Assembly (NCBI GenBank): GCA_949317995.1
Contig: OX439043.1
Coordinates: forward strand, 58,235,339 to 58,299,338
Length of the DNA: 64,000 nucleotides
Source: Acholoe squamosa
Taxonomy: Eukaryota; Annelida; Polychaeta; Phyllodocida; Polynoidae
Direction: 5' to 3'
Shown here: positions 58,757 through 64,000 of the stretch, in pieces
Numbering within the stretch: the first letter of the stretch is position 1
Layout of the letters: each line of letters begins with the position of its first letter
Program-made: the position numbers and the translations under genes
The notes under the pieces: model-generated
Told to the model about the DNA's origin: nothing
The model's input: only the letters and a program-made list of their open reading frames with translations
Databases searched by the model: none

Positions 58757-59005
58757 CCTGCAATGCACATTGCCTTCCTATATTTTATCATAGAGCATAC
58801 AATTTCTTTTATCACAATAAACCTAATGTTATGTCACATACAATGTATCTAACTGCAAGGCCCTGGGGTTGGTGAAGTGGCAAGAGGAGATGCCTCATTT
58901 CTCTCCATCATTTAGCTGCTCCCACATTGAAGACCAACTACTAGCATCGTTGATAAAGTATCTCAATGCTAACCAGATTTCTTTTTTATTTGTGTTCCCC
59001 CACAG

Positions 59006-59218
59006 TTTGAGGATGACGACACGTCAGTGCAGTCTCCTGCCCGTGACGACCCTGAGGTACGTAAGGCAGTACGGCGGTGGTTGGAGCAGCAGGACGGACA
59101 GAGCATCCTGCTGACCACTCCCTCCGTGTTGGTCGGCTACCGAGTGGAGGTCTACTGTGCTGAAGGCACCAGGCAATGGTACACCGCCGTCATCCACTCC
59201 TACAATGAAAACACAAGG
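59006..59218 (+). CDS. KDM3: KDM3-like demethylase, third N-terminal exon
   Basis: 213 nt encode 71 residues, phase 0 at both ends, with acceptor GTTCCCCCACAG and donor AGG/GTAAGG. It starts with an acidic stretch FEDDDTSVQSPARDDPEVRK, then a helix-like segment with RRWLEQQDGQ, and then GYRVEVYCAEGTRQWYTAVI ending in HSYNENTR. Human KDM3B has, at the matching place, a G-x-RVKIY segment, a Gly, a Trp-x-Tyr-x-x-VV and a short His/Ser/Asp loop ending in Thr-Arg; KDM3A has a similar EVKIY...QWFSATVI segment. This region lies well before the zinc finger and JmjC domain, so it does not bind iron. The next expected segment (VDPRLIHV-like) was not found in the remaining 4.8 kb. Confidence 0.87.
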
Positions 59219-60924
59219 GTAAGGATATATTACTTAACTAAGTTCAATTCTTCAAAGGCTGATCAAAGGCTGCATTTTGGTTGGCCCTGTTAATGGGACC
59301 AGACAAATAAAGGAACACTTACTCTCTTTCGAAAAGAGCAGGAGAGGTGTCCTGCAGCAGTTTTCTGCCTCACCTTATAGATACGATCAAGTCATCTCAC
59401 AGATTGAGTCATTGCTGATTAATACAGAATGCCGAGTACATGTTCATTAATAGGAGGAAAAAAGCTCTATCAAACCTTGTGAAAGTTAGGTTTGCCTAGA
59501 AAGGCCCCTACGGAGGTAAAACAAGCCAAACAATCAGTCAAGTATGTCATTAGTACTATAAATACCAGTGTGTACACTGTACAGCTTACCCCACCCACAC
59601 AAACACACCGACTTGTTCATGAGTAGCTCACAGGGTCATGAGGCCATCTAAACAGTTCGACGAGCAGCTCGGATCCTATCAGAACCTGTCCAAATAACGG
59701 CAGCTGGGTAGTATGTGAGAGGTGTGTGTACTGATAGTGGTTATCTCTCTGCCCTGAGGCAGCGATTTGGATCGTCCACAGAGCTATCAGTCTGATAGGG
59801 GACGGTGATTTTATGGTGGGTGATACTTCTGCAATCCATACGTGCCTTTCTGTGTATAGCAGCCGTGATGCCTACTACGGTCTAACTCTATGACCTTTAG
59901 ATGTGCTAAAACCACATTATCTTTAAGATCAGAACTTTAATACCCATTCTAGGATATTGGCAATCTACTTAATAGTAGAGACTCATGTTACAAATTACAC
60001 AAAACCAGGTCCAATGAATAGGCCAATGAATGTAGAGAACGGACATCCTAATATAAAATGAAGAGATATTGTGTGCCGTAGCTAAAATGCCTTGTTCCTG
60101 TAACTCTCTTGCTGCCTTAGATGTCTGAATAAAGGCATGTCTTCCTCATGCCTGACAGTGAGTGACACAAGTAAATGTCAACAGCTTTGAAGTGATATTA
60201 TCAATGAGATCCTTTGCCTGCCTCTGAGGGAGCCTTAATGGAGGTAAGGGAGTGTTTTTACTCACAATCACAAGGCGAAATAATGAGAGTGACTACAGAG
60301 AGAATAAATAAGTTCTTTCAAAAATCTCCTTTGCTATGGGGTGAAAAGGTAGGTCAGTTGGATAGAACATAGGGTGTACATAGGGGTTATATAACCTCTC
60401 TTGTGTAGAGTAACCTGTGCTTGTGCAGGCCTGCTACTTACCCGGGGCTACTTTAAGCCATAGGCATAGCCAATTATTTGTCGGTCTAGATCAAATTTTC
60501 TTATCTACACATCTAATTCTAAGATGTTTCAGACCGGATCTTAAACAGAATTTTACGACCATATCACTCAATAGTTTTTCCTTTGTCGCTCACATAGAAG
60601 ATATGGCAGACAAGTGAGAACAGAATGGAAATTTTACCCAGTCTACGATTTACCAAAGGGCGTTATTCCTGAATGACGATGCATGGGATGGGAATGTTCG
60701 CGTAGCATCTGATGCCTGGCAATAAAAAAAAAAGGCAGCTCATATTAAAAGCATGCTCAGGCTAAAATACAAGTAGACTATCGACCACAACCAATAGTCA
60801 GACGCAGATATGATGAATAGAGGACCTATGTACCAGGCTCACAACACGTCCACGACCCTAGTTAAATATTGACCTCCTGTCGCCGATCACACAGCATGTA
60901 CCCGGCGCCAAGTCAAACAGGGTC

Positions 60925-61110
60925 AGCATATATCTCCAACCCTACTACCGGTATACTCCTATACCTTAGCCAATATAGCACAGTATCTAGCCCCTTCTAT
61001 AACCCGACCAATATAGCCCAGCATCTAACCCTAAACCCACTCCTCCTATACCAAAGCCAATAATATTATAGTCCAGTATCTACTTCCAACCCAACTCCTT
61101 CACTCCCAGC
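60925..61110. repeat. Degenerate tandem repeat of about 50 bp
   Basis: Three successive copies of a unit of the form CCTATACC then AGCCAATATAGCACAGTATC, followed by a C-rich tail, with the middle copy reading CGACCAATATAGCCCAGCAT. The spacing is about 46-55 bp. Confidence 0.65.
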
Positions 61111-62444
61111 GCAACTTCTTAATCTCATACCCCTAAAAAGACCTCATATGTTGGGGGTGCAATGGTGAGATATAGAGGACCTTTTGCTACCTCGCGTCCC
61201 CAAGTGTACACCCCATACCCCTCCCTACCTCTAAGTCCCACAACCCACGCACGGCCTGGTATATATAGTACAGCGAACAGGACAGCAGGATGGCGGGGCT
61301 CCATTAAAAAGCCATAATCTCTGATGGCAACCGGACTCCAGTGACCTCTCTGAAGATTTACTGTCACCCTTACCTGTGTACATTTGTGTATGGTTGGGGG
61401 AGGGGGCTAAATGACCGCCCTCCCATATTAAACACCACCCAGGGTACTTAGCCCAGCACCATTCAGCTGGGGGTTGTTGTCATAGGGAACTGTGATTTAC
61501 TCAACTTGTCTGGGCTTTATCTCCCTTCCATCTCATATTGGTAGACAGGTTGGTTGAGGGCAGTCCAGGCCAGCACCTATTTTGAGCAGTGTGGGTTGGG
61601 AAGAAAGGGGGAAAATGTAAATTATACTCAACCAGACTTGTTTTCCTCTTGGGAACTGCAGCTTAAGTAGAAGTAAATCTCTTGTACTATCCCAACAATG
61701 CTGTTAGCAAAAATAAATGAAATCAATTAACTGAGGTGGGGAATCGCTATATTGGATAAACTCAAAATCCTTTGCAATGCAACTGTTGGCAGAATAGATG
61801 CTATAGCCGCCGAAGTCCACACAAGTCTTACTCTGAGGATTTCCCAATATGCATTCTCTAATGCTGGGGAGTGAAGCACATCTCTGGGTTTATTGCCTGG
61901 CGTCCGTCTGACCTTTAACCTTTGCCCACTGACCTTTACCTTGACCCTGGGGCCCCACCAAGGCTAGCATAGAAACGAGCCTATTACCGGAAGTTAATGG
62001 CACCAGGCGGGCACCTGTATCGCCATCTCGCGGTGAGCCGACACGACTTGGTACTTCCCGACCAAGTGGATGGTTTGACCTATGTGTAGAAGCCTCAAGG
62101 TCATGAGACACATTTCTCTTTTAAAAAAAAAAAACAATATCAGAATTTGCAGGGAAGAGGTGTTTTAGAGGTTCACTACTGGTGTTGTTAAAATAAAGTG
62201 GATGTAGATCTATGTGAAAATAAAAATTGGAACCGAGAGACGAGGGTAGTGAGGGTTAGAAAGAATAAGTAGGGCCCTCTGGAGAGATCTTAGGAAGGAG
62301 TAGTGGTAAGAATATTGAAGGGGTGGCACACTTATCGAGGAAATATGGACGGGCAGGCCTTTACCAGGTTTGGCAAACGGTTACCGCTGCCCTGGGAAGT
62401 AATGTTGATGTCGTGTTTTTATATCTCTAGATCTTAAAGCTACA

Positions 62445-62832
62445 AGGCCACACCAAATTAAAAGATTGGTCTATGGATTTCCCGCAGCTGATTTATTAAA
62501 ATTTTATTTTTATTTGAAAAATAATATGTCTATGGATCCCGCCCGCCTTTTATCAAGCAATAAGTATATGATTGATCATTAATGTACAGGAAGAACTGTG
62601 CAGCTTTTCCTAATGCCAAACACTGTTACCCAAGCATGGCTCACATCACATAAGGAACATACTATGTACCGAAGCCTGTATCACTAATGGCAAAAAAAAT
62701 CGCCCTCTCCATATATTTGATTATCAGAATTCATAGACAATAATTGATTTCTAAAAAATAAAAATTTCGCCCTGCCGCATCATATTTTCAAAATGAAAAT
62801 CCATAGACCAACTTTTTTATTTGGTGTGGCCT
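62445..62832. mobile_element. AGGCCACT-family inverted-repeat element, copy 3, 388 bp
   Basis: AGGCCACACCAAATTAAAAG at the left and TTTATTTGGTGTGGCCT at the right are inverse. The next inner bases (TTGGTCTATGGATTT and AAATCCATAGACCAA) also pair, giving arms of about 35 bp. Internal ATAAAAATTT/ATTTTTAT and CTATGGATC pieces add further symmetry. Confidence 0.8.
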
Positions 62833-64000
62833 AAAAAAAGATATTTATGTATGGTAATAAGTACTATGATATAAAGGACAGTTAATCGCCCCTACCATGT
62901 CAAGTATATAGTACTGGGTACTGAATATGAATACTCACTGAATATTAATACTCGACTTTCTATCCCAGACAGAATTAGACATGTACTTCATTTCGGAATC
63001 AGCAGGTGGGGAGGAAATGGGTCACCTGAATAAGTAATGCCCCCAGCAAAGGAGTCTGTATAAAAGTAAGAGGACACAAAATTTAAAAGAAAATAGGATA
63101 AAAAAGGCTATTTTTATTCACGGAGAGAAGGCAGGATATGAAACTGTTGTAATACATAGAACCACCGAAAGAAACTGTGTCCGTATTTCTGTGTAGACAG
63201 ACATAAAAATGAGAAAAGGAGGGCAGGAGCAAACTAAAACTAGACTAGTGTTTTTGTTGTTGTTCTTGTCTTTAGTCAAATCTTTTTTTGGCCACACACT
63301 GGTAAGATAAATGATGGTAGCTGTGTGCATTAAATTGTATCCAGTGTGAAGGGGAGGTAGACATGGCTAGGTCACAGGCCTGTATGCTCTAAGACACCAA
63401 CAACAGGTGCAGGAGGGGATTCCTATCTGAGTGATACCTAAGGGGAATGTTTGCTTTCACATCTTCACACAGCCATCCCCTGTATAACGGTGATTTACAC
63501 AATTTTCTCTTATTTCTTGCCACTCCAACAGGAAAACACAGGATGCAAAGGGAAGGTATATATCAGTCTGAAGCAGGCTAAAGGGAAGAATACCCCAACC
63601 CACCTTCCCCCACCTCCCCCTTTACAGTATGGAGAAGATAAATTATGTGTGTTCTTTTTTGTCCGCACTAAGTCAGGCACACAGCAGCAGACAAAGAAGA
63701 TGGCCCAGAGGACTTAATATATCCCTGGTCTGTGTGGAGGTTGGGTGATGAATAGGGATGTTTGTGTGAAGTGGGGCGGGGGGAGGAGGAGCACTGGGGT
63801 CAAGGCCCATGTGGTAAGGTGCTACCCGGCTACAGATAACTGGCTGACATAAAACAGGAAAAAGAAGCCATACCGGAATGTCTATAGCCTGAAGCCGATA
63901 ACACAACTCCCACAATTACTTCTCATGTTCTCAAAATTGTTTGAAAATAAGTGATTCCTTGTATCTTCTTTTCTTGTGGTACCCTATGTAACCAGGTTGT

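Larger units (their letters stand above)
44373..59005. other. KDM3 intron, 14.6 kb
   Basis: Phase-0 intron from GTAAGA to CCCCACAG. It contains three Harbinger-like elements, one CCGTAATC MITE, a 1.1-kb inverted-repeat unit and a TAACTCG inverted-repeat unit, listed separately. Between them (45.2-50.1, 51.9-52.9, 53.2-55.9 and 56.2-58.1 kb) no exon or RNA gene was recognised. An additional small KDM3 exon cannot be excluded, but the flanking phases do not require one. Confidence 0.6.
59219..64000. other. Start of next KDM3 intron, no exon seen
   Basis: From donor GTAAGG at 59219 to the window end no further KDM3-like segment was recognised. A degenerate tandem repeat lies at 60925-61110 and an AGGCCACT-family element at 62445-62832. 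A run of TGACCT/TGACCC half-sites occurs at 61910-61950. An open frame at 63451-63717 begins after an acceptor-like CCAACAG but does not match the family. Confidence 0.55.

Noticed and set aside
62535..62580. GGATCCCGCCCGCC stretch, considered as a VDPR-like KDM3 exon
   Set aside because: It lies within the AGGCCACT-family inverted-repeat element and lacks splice sites.
63451..63717. Frame after an acceptor-like CCAACAG, considered as the next KDM3 exon
   Set aside because: The product does not resemble the expected VDPRLIHV segment and runs into low-complexity Pro and Gln stretches.
1..64000. CRISPR arrays, bacterial operons or viral genes
   Set aside because: Tandem repeats here lack unique spacers of constant length, there are no dense same-strand genes, and no viral protein motifs were seen.

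Overview
The window looks like a piece of an animal nuclear genome, probably a marine invertebrate. Coding sequence comes as short exons with GT-AG splice sites and introns of 5 to 15 kb or more. Most of the rest is non-coding and full of small non-autonomous DNA transposons, minisatellites and microsatellites. No bacterial or viral gene organisation is present. A (TCAC)n tract that follows a retroposon-like 3' segment resembles mollusc and other marine-invertebrate repeats, but the phylum cannot be settled from the window.

One gene is supported with confidence: the N-terminal part of a plus-strand KDM3/JMJD1-family H3K9 demethylase. Three internal exons are clear (38930-39091, 44247-44372, 59006-59218). 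All three start and end in phase 0 and together encode 167 residues, which align in order with the N-terminal region of human KDM3B/KDM3A. A probable first coding exon lies at 15498-15530 inside a GC-rich, ETS-site-containing promoter/5'UTR zone. One exon, encoding the Trp-rich segment ahead of the VEFD motif, should lie between 15.5 and 38.9 kb and was not found. The C2HC4 zinc finger and JmjC catalytic domain must lie beyond 64 kb.

Layout: 1-15.2 kb is intergenic and repeat-rich. 15.2-15.53 kb is the putative promoter and exon 1. 15.5-38.9 kb is intron 1, with a 91-bp tandem repeat, an 82-bp repeat, a 906-bp hAT-like element, a minisatellite of about 20 x 37 bp, and a promoter-like patch with a possible orphan exon at 33.6-33.9 kb. 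39.1-44.2 kb is the next intron, with a composite of nested transposons and a tRNA-derived SINE head. 44.4-59.0 kb is an intron with three Harbinger-like elements and a 1.1-kb inverted-repeat element. 59.2-64 kb is the start of the following intron.

The most informative content is the transposon record. Several families can be defined here from terminal inverted repeats plus target-site duplications: TA-flanked CCGTAATC palindromes, TWA-flanked G-run Harbinger-like elements, CAGGGATG elements with 6-bp duplications, CAG-starting elements with 5-bp duplications, and one with an 8-bp duplication. Three nested insertions order these families in time.
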